Of a stretch of DNA of 64,000 nt, positions 34,221 to 43,143 are shown piece by piece (position 1 is the first letter of the stretch; each line of letters begins with the position of its first letter). This stretch comes from Paenibacillus terrae. GTDB lineage: Bacteria > Bacillota > Bacilli > Paenibacillales > Paenibacillaceae. Location of the stretch: contig NZ_JTHP01000017.1 in NCBI RefSeq assembly GCF_000943545.1, positions 1-64,000 on the forward strand, read 5' to 3'. Under the pieces are notes generated by a model. The model was given only the letters and a program-made list of their open reading frames with translations, was not told where the DNA came from and searched no databases. Both the position numbers and the translations under genes were made by a program.

Positions 34221-35780
34221 TCATCCCCGTTCCTGTGATTTAATATACTCCGATGGGGTCATACCCGCCCATTTTTTGAACACCTGGCTGAAATATTGGG
34301 CGTTTCCGCCGAAGCCGAACCATTCCGCCAGCTCAAACACCTTTACATCTCCCGTCTCCCGAATATGCTCAGCCGCACGTTCGATCCGATAGCGATTAAC
34401 GTAATGTGAAAAGTTTTCACCCGTTACCTTTTTGAAAATTTTCCCCAGGTAGTCGGAATTCATGTACAGCATTTGCCCGGCCACTGCGTTCAGGGACAAA
34501 TCGGATTTTCGATAGTTTTGCTCAATAATGGTGATCATTTTATCAACCGTGGAGGATTGACGGCTCACATTGCTCTTATAGTAGATTGCGGTCATTCGTC
34601 CGGCAGCCTCCTGCACAAAGGATTTGAGACAAGCAAGCGTTTTTTGCTCTGCCAGCACGGCCATTCGGCTCGTAAACTCGGAGCGCTCCTCTTCAGGGCA
34701 TATACGGATCATGGCGGCATACAGCTGAAGCACATAGGAACGGGTCACCGAAATTTCCAGCTTCATACGGGACAGAATGCCAAACAGTCGATCCACTTCC
34801 TGTACAACCTCCTCCGTATTTCCAGCCTTGATCAGCAGACCAAACTTTTCCTCGTCCAGCTCCAAATCGGCCATCTCCCGTGGGTCCTCGGTCGCCAGAT
34901 CTTCCTTCGTAATCAGACTGCCCTCCCCGGTATAAAAACGGTGATTCATACAATGCAGTGTCTCCCGGTACATCCCCCTCGAGTGCTCCATACTGTCAGA
35001 TTCGCTAACCGCAACCGTCACCTCCAGCTTGTAAAAACGGCGAAACGTCGCACGTACCGCGTCAAGCTGCTCCATAAGCCTGGACGTATCGTTCCCGCTT
35101 TCCAGCACGATGAGCAGTTGGCCTTGCATGGTCGTACCAAGCAGGACATTATCCATTAAATCTGCCGCAATATTTTGCAGCGCAAACAGATGCTCCGGCT
35201 CATGGGATTCCTCGACTCGCAGCAGTAGCATTCGAACCTGCTTATCTTGCAGCTCCAGACCGAATAACCGCTCATAAAAAGCGATATCCCGACTGCCGTA
35301 AGTTTTATAGGAAATAAACTCCTTCAAAAAATGCTCCTTTACATGCGGCAGCATACGCTGAAAATCAAGCTTCATCCGGTTCACAAACTGCTTGCGCTCC
35401 TCCTGTTCCTCCCGCTCCTGCCCCAGCTCGGTCAACGCCTCATGAATTTGCCGCTCATTGCAGGGCTTCAACAAGTAGTGCTTTACCCCGTATTGCATGG
35501 CCCGACAAGCATAGTCGAAATCTTTATAGCCGGACAACAGAATGAAACGAACATCTGGAAAATGCTCCGTCGTTTTGGCAACCAGGCCGATGCCATCCAA
35601 TCCAGGCATAGAGATGTCGCTGATCACAAAATCAGGCGGACTGGCCTGAATCTGATCGTAGGCCTCAATCCCATTGCGTGCTGTACCCACCAGCTTTGTC
35701 CCTGCTTTGCTCCAATCTACCACCTGTGATATTCCTTCCAAAATCATACGCTCATCATCAACCAGCAGCACCTTGTACAT
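34221..35780 (-). CDS. yesN: Two-component response regulator, AraC type (YesN)
   Basis: 519 residues. The receiver domain (1-120) has Asp55 in FVISDISMPGLDG and Lys in KHYLLKPCNE. A middle region of about 270 residues carries a GGDEF-like or linker fold without catalytic motifs. Two C-terminal AraC helix-turn-helix units (about 420-515, ending FGGNAQYFSQVFKKWAGMTPS) bind DNA. It overlaps the kinase gene by 23 bases. By synteny with B. subtilis yes genes it should activate the YesOPQ-type importer and pectin enzymes to its left. Confidence 0.92.
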   Translation of the reverse strand: MYKVLLVDDERMILEGISQVVDWSKAGTKLVGTARNGIEAYDQIQASPPDFVISDISMPGLDGIGLVAKTTEHFPDVRFILLSGYKDFDYACRAMQYGVKHYLLKPCNERQIHEALTELGQEREEQEERKQFVNRMKLDFQRMLPHVKEHFLKEFISYKTYGSRDIAFYERLFGLELQDKQVRMLLLRVEESHEPEHLFALQNIAADLMDNVLLGTTMQGQLLIVLESGNDTSRLMEQLDAVRATFRRFYKLEVTVAVSESDSMEHSRGMYRETLHCMNHRFYTGEGSLITKEDLATEDPREMADLELDEEKFGLLIKAGNTEEVVQEVDRLFGILSRMKLEISVTRSYVLQLYAAMIRICPEEERSEFTSRMAVLAEQKTLACLKSFVQEAAGRMTAIYYKSNVSRQSSTVDKMITIIEQNYRKSDLSLNAVAGQMLYMNSDYLGKIFKKVTGENFSHYVNRYRIERAAEHIRETGDVKVFELAEWFGFGGNAQYFSQVFKKWAGMTPSEYIKSQERG

Positions 35781-37488
35781 GACCCTGTTCCCCTTTCACA
35801 TATGGAATACAGACATGAATCGACGTTCCTGTTCCTGACTCACTGTGCAGCTCTATCCCCCACGGTGTACCAAACGTCAGGTCAATCCGCTCCTGAATGT
35901 TCGCAAGCCCAATACCCTGCCCCCGTGTAGCGACCTGCCCGCTTCGCAGCTTTTCCAGAAAATCCCGTGTCATTCCCGGCCCGTCATCCTCGACCCGCAG
36001 CAACAACGCACCTTCTTGCTCCCGGGCAATGATAGTAATCCGACATGGCTCAATTCGCGGCTCCAGCGCGTAATGAATCGCATTCTCTACCAAGGGTTGA
36101 AGCGTCAGCTTCGGAATCTGCGCATCCATCAGCTCCTCTGGCACATCCAGATGGAAAACAAGGCGTTCATCGAAGCGTGTTTTTTGGATCGTTACATAAC
36201 TTCGCACAATGTCCAATTCTTTCCGAAGTGGAATGAGCTGTTCCTCAAAACTGACCGCACTGCGCAACAGAAATGCAAGCGCCTCTACCATTTCTGAGAT
36301 ACGGTCCTGCTTATTCGCCTTGGCGAGCCAGTTCACAGACTCCAGCGTGTTATACAAAAAATGCGGATTAATTTGAGCCTGAAGCGCCTTTAATTCCGTC
36401 TCCCGCAGCAATAGCTGCTTCGCAACATTCTCATTAATCAGCTCACGGATACGGCGGACCATCTTCTTATAAGTCCGGTGCAGCAAGCCCACCTCATCCT
36501 GTGTGGAAAGCGGAACTGCGCCGAGTGCTTCCTCCTCCAGACGGTCGAGATCTCCTTTTTCAATTTTACGCATGTTCTGGATTAGTTGAACGATCGGCTT
36601 CGTAATACTGCCAGATAATCGGGCTCCCAGTGCCAGCGCGATCAGAAGCATAATGACAAAAATAGCGCTTACAATTTCTTTGATTATAGTAATACTCCGA
36701 AACATATCATCAAAGGGGGTCATATGCAAATACGTCCAGCCCGTATAAGAGGATTTGATCTGGGCTGCGAAAAAGGTCCCGCCTGTGTAGGTCGCAATTC
36801 CGTAAGGCTGCTTCCGCGCAAGCTCGGCCTGCATATCACTCTCACTCAAAGGCGGTGTTTCGGGATAAATCATCTGCTTGCCATCTGTAATCATCAGCTG
36901 TCCGTCACGACCGGAGGTCTGCACACGATCCGCTACAATTCGGTCAATCCGCACACGAATCGCAAGCGTTCCGAGCCCATTTAACGTAAAATTGGTATCT
37001 GTAAAGGATTTGAATTCCCGCGCTGCCAGTAAGGAGGAGTGACCTGCCGCATACCATGCGTTGGAACCGTCATATTCGGCTGCCAGCTCCGACAGGGTGG
37101 ATCGAAGCTCTGAGGGAATACCCTCACGGTTGCCCGCACTCATGACCTGCCCCTCTTTGTCGATCACCATCATAGAATAGATATAGGTTTCAGAGCCTGC
37201 GAAGGCGACAAGCCTATTCGTTATTTTTTTACGCAGCACCATTTTGGTATAAGGAGAGGTTTCTCTTTCCAATTGTAGCAAATAACGCTGAAGCTGTTCG
37301 TCTGTTGTCACCTTGAAAGTAACTTTTTCAACATCCTTCAGCTCATTTTCAATACCGATTGAAGAAATGTTGAGTACTTCGGATGTCTTTTTATACATTT
37401 GATTATCATAAATATGAAATACGTATTTAAGTATGACTGCAACAACCGCAAAATTAACCAGCATGAGCACCGTAATCAGCAGTACCAT
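35758..37488 (-). CDS. yesM: Sensor histidine kinase (YesM, LytS-like HisKA_7TM-free type)
   Basis: 576 residues from ATG 37488. It has a membrane helix at the very start, an extracellular sensor of about 250 residues, a second helix (about 275-295), HAMP (SITKPIVQLIQNMRKIEKGD), the phosphoacceptor region QINPHFLYNTLESVNWLA, and an ATPase domain (LVENAIHYAL, DDGPGMT, RGQGIGLANIQERI). No SD precedes this ATG. Seventeen codons upstream an in-frame CTG (37537-37539) follows AAGGAGG at good distance and would add ITYFKSAFKNAGIHHK, a typical N-terminus for the family. The true start may be that CTG. Confidence 0.9.
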   Translation of the reverse strand: MVLLITVLMLVNFAVVAVILKYVFHIYDNQMYKKTSEVLNISSIGIENELKDVEKVTFKVTTDEQLQRYLLQLERETSPYTKMVLRKKITNRLVAFAGSETYIYSMMVIDKEGQVMSAGNREGIPSELRSTLSELAAEYDGSNAWYAAGHSSLLAAREFKSFTDTNFTLNGLGTLAIRVRIDRIVADRVQTSGRDGQLMITDGKQMIYPETPPLSESDMQAELARKQPYGIATYTGGTFFAAQIKSSYTGWTYLHMTPFDDMFRSITIIKEIVSAIFVIMLLIALALGARLSGSITKPIVQLIQNMRKIEKGDLDRLEEEALGAVPLSTQDEVGLLHRTYKKMVRRIRELINENVAKQLLLRETELKALQAQINPHFLYNTLESVNWLAKANKQDRISEMVEALAFLLRSAVSFEEQLIPLRKELDIVRSYVTIQKTRFDERLVFHLDVPEELMDAQIPKLTLQPLVENAIHYALEPRIEPCRITIIAREQEGALLLRVEDDGPGMTRDFLEKLRSGQVATRGQGIGLANIQERIDLTFGTPWGIELHSESGTGTSIHVCIPYVKGEQGHVQGAAG

Positions 37489-37511
37489 TTTATGATGGAT
37501 TCCGGCATTTT

Positions 37512-37525
37512 TGAAAGCGCTTTTA
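37512..37525 (-). promoter_or_regulatory. cre-like site at the start of the kinase gene
   Basis: TAAAAGCGCTTTCA on the minus strand differs from the cre consensus at one position. It overlaps the proposed N-terminal codons, a place where CcpA could block transcription of the regulator pair. Confidence 0.4.
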
Positions 37526-37613
37526 AAATAAGTGATCAGTGGATGTCGCCTCCTTCGCTCGTCCTGCGCGTTCCAGCATGGAATGGAGATTGCACGATAA
37601 AGCTATACATCAT

Positions 37614-37653
37614 ACAAAATACCCCATGCCTTGGTCATTCGGCAAGAGGTATT
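37614..37653 (-). terminator. Possible terminator before the kinase gene
   Basis: On the minus strand AATACC-tc-TTGCC pairs with GGCA-tg-GGGTATT and is followed by TTTTG. It would end transcription of the small gene at 37663-37908. The stem is interrupted. Confidence 0.45.
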
Positions 37654-37662
37654 TGTGTTCGC

Positions 37663-37908
37663 TCAGCGTTTGTCGGTTGGTTCCGATTTGTCCGCCTTGC
37701 TCATATATTCATCGTATCGGTCATCCAGTTCCCGTGCCATGCTGCGGTATTTACGCGTCTCCTCCACAATAGGGTCGATATGGGTTTGAATCCGCACCTC
37801 ATATTTAGGAGTGAGCCGTTCGCGTTTTTTGGCCTCATTCTCACGAATTTCGCCTTCCGTCAGCAATTCACTGAGCTCGCGCTCCAAATCCTCGGATTGG
37901 CCCATCAT
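37663..37908 (-). CDS. Small charged hypothetical protein
   Basis: 81 residues (or 80 from the second ATG), without cysteine or hydrophobic segments and rich in Glu, Arg and Lys. It is predicted to be helical (LERELSELLTEGEIRENEAK, RKYRSMARELDDRYDEYMSK). A very good SD (GAAGGAGG) supports expression. It follows the inositol monophosphatase gene's start region in the same direction, with 34 bases between the genes. I do not recognise a family. Confidence 0.65.
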   Translation of the reverse strand: MMGQSEDLERELSELLTEGEIRENEAKKRERLTPKYEVRIQTHIDPIVEETRKYRSMARELDDRYDEYMSKADKSEPTDKR

Positions 37909-37942
37909 CCTTCCTCCTTCAGCGATAAGCGATATAGGTGTA

Positions 37943-38860
37943 TTATAACCCGGTTGCGTCTGCTTCTTTCAGTACTTGAATGAGTTGAGAATGAATAGCC
38001 GTATTAGTCGCTGCAATATGTCGCACGCTAAGGTCATAAGGCCTGCCCAGCGTATCTGTGATCGTTCCTCCCGATTCCTGTACCAGCAAAGCGCCCGCTG
38101 CTACATCCCAGGCATTCAAACCGATTTCACAATAGGCTGACAGCCTTCCCGATGCCACATAAGCCAGATGCAGGGCTGCCGAGCCGAGTGCCCGAATGCC
38201 TCGTACCTGCGGTGTAAGTGCCTGTGCAATCTTCATATTCAGCGGCTGTGCAAAAGTGCGGTCCGGCGGGAAGCCGATGCACACCAGACTGTCTCCCAGT
38301 GTTTCTTCTCTGGATGCCCTCATCAGATTGCCATGTACATACGCGCCTTTACCTTTTTCAGCCACAAACATTTCGTCGCGGGACGGATCATAAATGACAC
38401 CAACAATCACCTCTCCACGGTGGGCCAAAGCGATAGATACACTGTAGTACGGCAGGCTGTGTACAAAATTGGTTGTACCGTCTACTGGATCAATAATCCA
38501 CAAATATTCCTCTTCACGAGCAGCCTCCAATGCACGGGCCGAAGCCTCGGCACCCGGCTCTACCCCCTCTTCGCCCAAAATGGCATGGTCGGGAAAATGC
38601 GTGAGAATCAGTCTGCGGATCATCTGCTCCGCACCTTTATCCACTTCGGTCACAAGGTCCGTCGGGGACTGCTTGGTGCCTAACTGCTCGACGGTGCCTA
38701 GTCTGCTTTTGATCCATTCCCCTGCTTTGGATGCCGCGTTAATGGCCACAGCGGTATAACTTTTTCCTGATACAATATAGGGAACCTTTTCGTTTTCATG
38801 TTCGTTCAACGTGTTCACTCTACTTTCTATATCATTGTTACGTGGTTTACGAAGCTGCAT
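37943..38860 (-). CDS. suhB: Inositol monophosphatase family protein
   Basis: 305 residues with all metal-binding motifs: TEVDKGAEQMIR, ILGEEG, WIIDPVDGTTNFVHS and GLNAWDVAAGALLVQESGG. It is a Mg-dependent phosphatase on inositol phosphates or related substrates (possibly NADP or FBP) in the cytoplasm. The N-terminal about 28 residues are extra and the first ATG has no clear SD, so the start may be internal. The symbol is by family. Confidence 0.88.
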   Translation of the reverse strand: MQLRKPRNNDIESRVNTLNEHENEKVPYIVSGKSYTAVAINAASKAGEWIKSRLGTVEQLGTKQSPTDLVTEVDKGAEQMIRRLILTHFPDHAILGEEGVEPGAEASARALEAAREEEYLWIIDPVDGTTNFVHSLPYYSVSIALAHRGEVIVGVIYDPSRDEMFVAEKGKGAYVHGNLMRASREETLGDSLVCIGFPPDRTFAQPLNMKIAQALTPQVRGIRALGSAALHLAYVASGRLSAYCEIGLNAWDVAAGALLVQESGGTITDTLGRPYDLSVRHIAATNTAIHSQLIQVLKEADATGL

Positions 38861-38981
38861 TACAGCACAGTCTCTTAACCATCTCTGTTAAAGTACAACT
38901 TTTCTAGTTACGCAATCTATTATACACAATATATTCCATAAAGTTTCTCTATTTGGGAACTTATCCGCAGAACAATATTCT

Positions 38982-39983
38982 TTAAGGCGTAATTTCTACC
39001 GAAGCCCCATCTAGCACCTTTACTCCGTCACCTTCTCGTACACGCAGTTCCTTCATCAGCCCGAACAGCGCTTCATCCTTGCGTTTGGCTTCCAGCATGA
39101 TGTCAATCCGATCCGTATATCCGGCAATGTTACGCAAAAAAGTAAGCAGCGGCTCCACCTGAACACCGTCCGCATGACCGCGGGGGTCTTTTTCACTTTT
39201 GGGACTGGACGCATGGATTTTGGGTGGCAGTGGATCATCGGGAGAAGAACCCGTTTGAGCCAATTCCCCTTTCCATGTATCCAAAATGCCAGGCCACAGC
39301 TCCCACGGCTTCTCGCCCTCGTTATTTACCCATTGATGATGAATGTCGAGAACCATTGGCAGCCCCGTCCGCTTGCACGCTTCCAGCGTTTCCATCGCAT
39401 TAAACGTTTTATCATCATTTTCCAGCGTCATTCGTTCCCTTAACGAAAGCTCCAGCGCACCCACTTGCTCTACAAAGCGCTGACTCGACGTCACCTTGTC
39501 TCCATACGCGCCGCCGATATGAATGTTGTTCTTGGCATCCGCACCGAGTCCCATCGCTTCCAGCATCGCTTTATGATGCTTGAGATCGTTAATGGAGCTT
39601 TGCAGTACTTCCGGGCGGGGAGTGCTCAGCACTGTAAAATGATCCGGGTGAAACGAGACTCTCATCCCGTTCGCTTTGACAACATTCCCGACCTCTGAAA
39701 AATCAGCGGCAAGTGCCTGAAAGGGGTCCCAGCCACGCAAATCCTGATGAGTCGCCAGCGGAATCAGCTTGGATGAAAAACGGTAAACCTTGATATCGCT
39801 TGCCCGATTATGACGCAGCAGCCGCAATGTATTATGCAGGTTTTCGGTTGCAATTCGTTCCAGCTTGCGGATCGCGGCCTCTCGATCTCCAATTTTGTTA
39901 AAGCTGGCCATCGTCATCGTTTTGGAGGGCGATGCATTTTGTACGGTGACTGACATGGCTACATAGCCGAACCTTACTATCAT
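38982..39983 (-). CDS. uvsE: UV damage endonuclease UvsE
   Basis: 333 residues with the UVDE TIM-barrel pattern: VRFGYVAMSV at the start, LRGWDPFQALAADF, MRVSFHPDHFTVLSTP, IHIGGAYGDK, LENDDKTF and LPMVLDIHHQWVN, with the metal His/Glu/Asp ligands. It nicks DNA 5' to UV photoproducts, an alternative to UvrABC, and is common in spore formers, where it helps repair after germination. SD GAAAGGAAGG. Confidence 0.93.
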   Translation of the reverse strand: MIVRFGYVAMSVTVQNASPSKTMTMASFNKIGDREAAIRKLERIATENLHNTLRLLRHNRASDIKVYRFSSKLIPLATHQDLRGWDPFQALAADFSEVGNVVKANGMRVSFHPDHFTVLSTPRPEVLQSSINDLKHHKAMLEAMGLGADAKNNIHIGGAYGDKVTSSQRFVEQVGALELSLRERMTLENDDKTFNAMETLEACKRTGLPMVLDIHHQWVNNEGEKPWELWPGILDTWKGELAQTGSSPDDPLPPKIHASSPKSEKDPRGHADGVQVEPLLTFLRNIAGYTDRIDIMLEAKRKDEALFGLMKELRVREGDGVKVLDGASVEITP

Positions 39984-40115
39984 AGGGTGTCCTTCCTTTC
40001 AACAGATCGCAGTAGATGGCGAGGCCACTTTCGTTCTGTGACCTCAATCCCTTTTCTACTGAATCATACCCGGAAAAGCCCCCTCTGATTCGGCGTTAAT
40101 CTGTCCTTCACCTGT

Positions 40116-40430
40116 CTATTGCGCTCCAAAAAACATTTCATCCGCCAATGCGGTCTGAACTCTTGCTTCCTCTTCATTCAGCTTGCGAATGAGGATCATT
40201 TCAACCTCGGTCACTTCGTCGCCCTGAAAATTGATTTCGGCAATACAGCCGACAATCTGCACGATGGCTACTGCCACATTGTCCACGCTGTAAGCGATGA
40301 CCTTCTGACCTGTGGGGAACACACGCAGGCCGGATTTAACCATTTTGCCGCGTCCGTATTCCAGCAGTTCGTACAATTCCTGTTCGCTCTTGAATTTGCA
40401 CACAGAGTTAAATTCGGTTTGAAAGCCCAT
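40116..40430 (-). CDS. Conserved hypothetical protein
   Basis: 104 residues from ATG 40430 (SD AAAGGTGG). A longer upstream frame overlaps ddl and has no SD. Mixed alpha/beta pattern with strands AVAIVQIVGCIAEINFQ and EVEMILIRKLNEEEAR. It has one cysteine pair and no signal or membrane segment. I do not recognise the family. It stands between ddl and uvsE in the same direction. A short palindrome (40456-40473) lies before its SD. Confidence 0.65.
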   Translation of the reverse strand: MGFQTEFNSVCKFKSEQELYELLEYGRGKMVKSGLRVFPTGQKVIAYSVDNVAVAIVQIVGCIAEINFQGDEVTEVEMILIRKLNEEEARVQTALADEMFFGAQ

Positions 40431-40496
40431 GTTTAGCCGCCACCTTTCGTGATTAAGGATTCTTGCAAATCCTAATTGTATACCATGTATATGAAC

Positions 40497-40520
40497 AAAA
40501 AGGGGAGTGATCAGCTCCCC
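40497..40520 (-). terminator. Terminator of ddl
   Basis: Minus strand GGGGAG-ctgatca-CTCCCC followed by TTTTTG, ten bases after the ddl stop. Confidence 0.85.
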
Positions 40521-40530
40521 CTGGTTCGTT

Positions 40531-41619
40531 TTATGAATTCTCGTAATGCAGCGCAGACCTGCGCTCATAACGCTCCAGTGCGAGTGCAATCATGCGGTCC
40601 AGCAGGCTTTGATAGGATACGCCCGTTTCTCTCCACAGCAATGGATACATACTGAACGGCGTAAAGCCCGGCATCGTGTTTACTTCATTAATAAAAATAT
40701 GTCCGTCCGAACGTCTGACGAAGAAATCGGCACGGGAAATCCCGCAGCCCTCCAGAGCGCGGAATGCCTGCAATGCAGCTTCACGGATACGATCTGCTAC
40801 TTCCTCGTCCAACGGTGCCGGAATGAGCATTTCTGATTGGCCGTCCGTGTATTTGGCAGCATAATCGTAATAGTCGCTGGACGATACAATTTCGCCCGGT
40901 ACGGAAGCAATCGGCTCGTCGTTACCGAGTACGCTGACCTCGACCTCGCGGGCATCGACATACTCCTCCACAATGACCTTCAAATCAAATTGCAAAGCCA
41001 GCTCGACTGCCTTTTCCAGCTCTTCCCGGTTAGTGGCTTTGGAAATGCCGACACTTGATCCCAGATTCGCCGGCTTGACGAAGCACGGGTACCCTAACTC
41101 GGTTTCCATCTTGCGCACCAGGTCATGACTGGTTTGTGACCACTGTGTACTGTTAAAATAACAGTATTTCACTTGCGGCAATCCTGCATGCTCGAACAGC
41201 TTCTTCATAACGCCTTTGTCCATCCCTGCGGCAGAAGCCAGCACACCTGCACCGACATAAGGCATATCTGCCATTTCGAACAAGCCCTGAATCGTTCCGT
41301 CCTCACCAAAGGTGCCATGCAGCAGCGGGAACAGCACATCCAGCGTCTGCTCTCCGTACAGCTTGCCGAACAACGTATCTAATGCCGCCTTCGTACCGCC
41401 CTCTGCGCGCTCCAGCTTCAATTGCTCTACGGAAGCCAAAGGTGCGTCAAGCAGCGACCCTCTGCGCCAATCGCCAGCCTTTGTAATATAAAAAAGAATA
41501 ATCTCGTATTTCTCATAATCAAAAGCGTTCAGTACCGCATACGCCGTTTGCAGCGAAACCTCATGTTCACCCGATTTGCCGCCGTACACCAGCCCTACGG
41601 TCAATTTTTGTTTTGCCAT
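40531..41619 (-). CDS. ddl: D-alanine--D-alanine ligase
   Basis: 362 residues from ATG 41619 (SD CGGAGG). An ATG ten codons upstream is unsupported. ATP-grasp enzyme with VGLVYGGKSGEHEVSLQTA at the start, the ATP-binding KPANLGSSVGISKA, and the metal and substrate motif RADFFVRRSDGHIFINEVNTMPGFTP given here in parts. It makes D-Ala-D-Ala for peptidoglycan. A Tyr/Phe at the omega-loop was not checked, but nothing suggests D-lactate specificity. Confidence 0.95.
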   Translation of the reverse strand: MAKQKLTVGLVYGGKSGEHEVSLQTAYAVLNAFDYEKYEIILFYITKAGDWRRGSLLDAPLASVEQLKLERAEGGTKAALDTLFGKLYGEQTLDVLFPLLHGTFGEDGTIQGLFEMADMPYVGAGVLASAAGMDKGVMKKLFEHAGLPQVKYCYFNSTQWSQTSHDLVRKMETELGYPCFVKPANLGSSVGISKATNREELEKAVELALQFDLKVIVEEYVDAREVEVSVLGNDEPIASVPGEIVSSSDYYDYAAKYTDGQSEMLIPAPLDEEVADRIREAALQAFRALEGCGISRADFFVRRSDGHIFINEVNTMPGFTPFSMYPLLWRETGVSYQSLLDRMIALALERYERRSALHYENS

Positions 41620-41691
41620 GCCTATCCTCCGCTTTCCTGCTTTCGTCATTGTGCCTGATTTGCGTCACTGTACCTGTTATATACATTTCAT

Positions 41692-42687
41692 TTAAAAATA
41701 GTCGGCGATGTGATAAAAGCGATACACCGTGTTGTCCGTCCACGCATACGAATTTTTGTAGTCCCAATAACGGTGCCTGGAGCTTACCGTATGCGCATTG
41801 ACAAGCGGCATCCCGCCCGCATCAAAGGCCGTTACCACCGTGCTGTGCTGAAAGATGCCGTCACCATCCCAATCATAAAAAATGACGTCTCCCAGCATTA
41901 GCTGCTCCGGACGACTCACCTGCTCGGCGGTCAACCCCCACGAGCTGGAGCCCAAATACCGCTCCAGACTGTTGGAAACTGCCCAACTGTAGCTCCACAG
42001 CTCACGTCCGGCGACCCGTCCTTTGTACCACCAGCCCGATTCTCTTTTACCAGTATAGTGGATCGGTGCTCCCCCTGCAAAGAGGCATTGCGAGATATAA
42101 TTGGTGCAATCCACATCAAAACCTTCAAACTCCGGGTTGAAGCTATCCCACCACTGATCCGCATAGGCTGCCGCCTCTTCCCGGCGATATCGGCTGGGCC
42201 GTGCTGATGAGCCAAAGCCCAGTACACCTTGATTCAGCAGCGGCAGATTCCCTCCCTGATTAAACGAAGCCTGTTCAAAAGGAACCTCTCCCCCCGTCGG
42301 CTTCCTTTCTGCCGGATCACGCTCGATTCTTGCTACCTGCCAGGCTTCCCCCTCACGCGTGAACGTCAGACGTTCCCGTTCAACCCGATCCTCCCGGTGG
42401 GTCATTCCGCCTTTTTCATAAAAGAGCCGGACATGCAGTTGTACATCCACCACAGCCTCTTCCGACGTATCCTGCACAATTCGCAGCGGCTTGGCGCGTG
42501 TTTCGCTACGTAATGGAACGGCGTTCCGCTCGTTATACCACTGTTCCAATCTGGCCGTACGGGCCGCACGCTCCATCCGCTGACCTACCTCCAGATATTC
42601 ATCCGGCTGTGGAGCGCTGTTCACCTCACTCCGGTTATATTGGTTCACATAAGCAAAAAGGGCCTGCTTCCATTCCCGCTCCCCCAT
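41692..42687 (-). CDS. Amidase-domain protein (Amidase_6 type)
   Basis: 331 residues. The C-terminal half (about 165-330) carries a putative Cys/His amidase: YRREEAAAYADQWWDSFN, then DVDCTNYISQCLFAGG with the presumed nucleophile Cys, and FQHSTVVTAFD with the His. The N-terminal half is a helical or NTF2-like region (YLEVGQRMERAARTARLEQW). No signal peptide is visible, unusual if it acts on cell wall. Homologues are annotated as spore or wall-related amidases without proof. SD GGAGGG. Confidence 0.78.
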   Translation of the reverse strand: MGEREWKQALFAYVNQYNRSEVNSAPQPDEYLEVGQRMERAARTARLEQWYNERNAVPLRSETRAKPLRIVQDTSEEAVVDVQLHVRLFYEKGGMTHREDRVERERLTFTREGEAWQVARIERDPAERKPTGGEVPFEQASFNQGGNLPLLNQGVLGFGSSARPSRYRREEAAAYADQWWDSFNPEFEGFDVDCTNYISQCLFAGGAPIHYTGKRESGWWYKGRVAGRELWSYSWAVSNSLERYLGSSSWGLTAEQVSRPEQLMLGDVIFYDWDGDGIFQHSTVVTAFDAGGMPLVNAHTVSSRHRYWDYKNSYAWTDNTVYRFYHIADYF

Positions 42688-43143
42688 CCCTGTCCCTCCA
42701 TTTCCGTCCCGCCATCCCTGTTTGGGAATAGCCAGGATACTGAATAACTTTCTTACTTCCCTCTATAGCCTGATATGGCTCTCTATCTATAAGTATGAAT
42801 CTCTAAAGCTTGGTATGAACACAGAAACACGAGAAAGAAGGAACGTTTTATTTTCCAAGCTTCGGTGTACAAATTAGGCCAAAAAAACTTTACGTAATCG
42901 ATTGAAAACGGTATACTTAATGCAGAAACAATATTTTGAAATTAGGTTTCATCTAATGAAACTAATTAAAATCATCTTCTCCTCTATTATGAAAATAACG
43001 GTTATCCATAGGTTAATCGGTTATTCTTCAAATCAGCCATGCTGCTTTCATGAGAGCGTAACCAAATTAAACCAACTGTGCAAGACGTCGAAAAAACGAC
43101 ATCCCTATTTTCCCCAAGCATCCACTTCAAGGAGGTAATACTT
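42688..43143. promoter_or_regulatory. Regulatory region before aconitase
   Basis: 456 bases without a gene. It carries a plus-strand promoter TTTACG (42889-42894), 17 bases, TATACT (42912-42917) and, starting 23 bases further, the dyad at 42940-42967. The remaining leader of about 180 bases is AT-rich, with several short repeats (GGTTAT/GGTTAA). No known riboswitch was recognised. Confidence 0.55.
42940..42967. promoter_or_regulatory. Dyad in the aconitase leader
   Basis: AATTAGGTTTCAT and ATGAAACTAATT are complementary arms (one extra G) around CTA. Placed just after the predicted transcription start, it is a candidate repressor site (a CcpC- or CodY-like role is possible, but the motif fits neither clearly). 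Confidence 0.5.
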
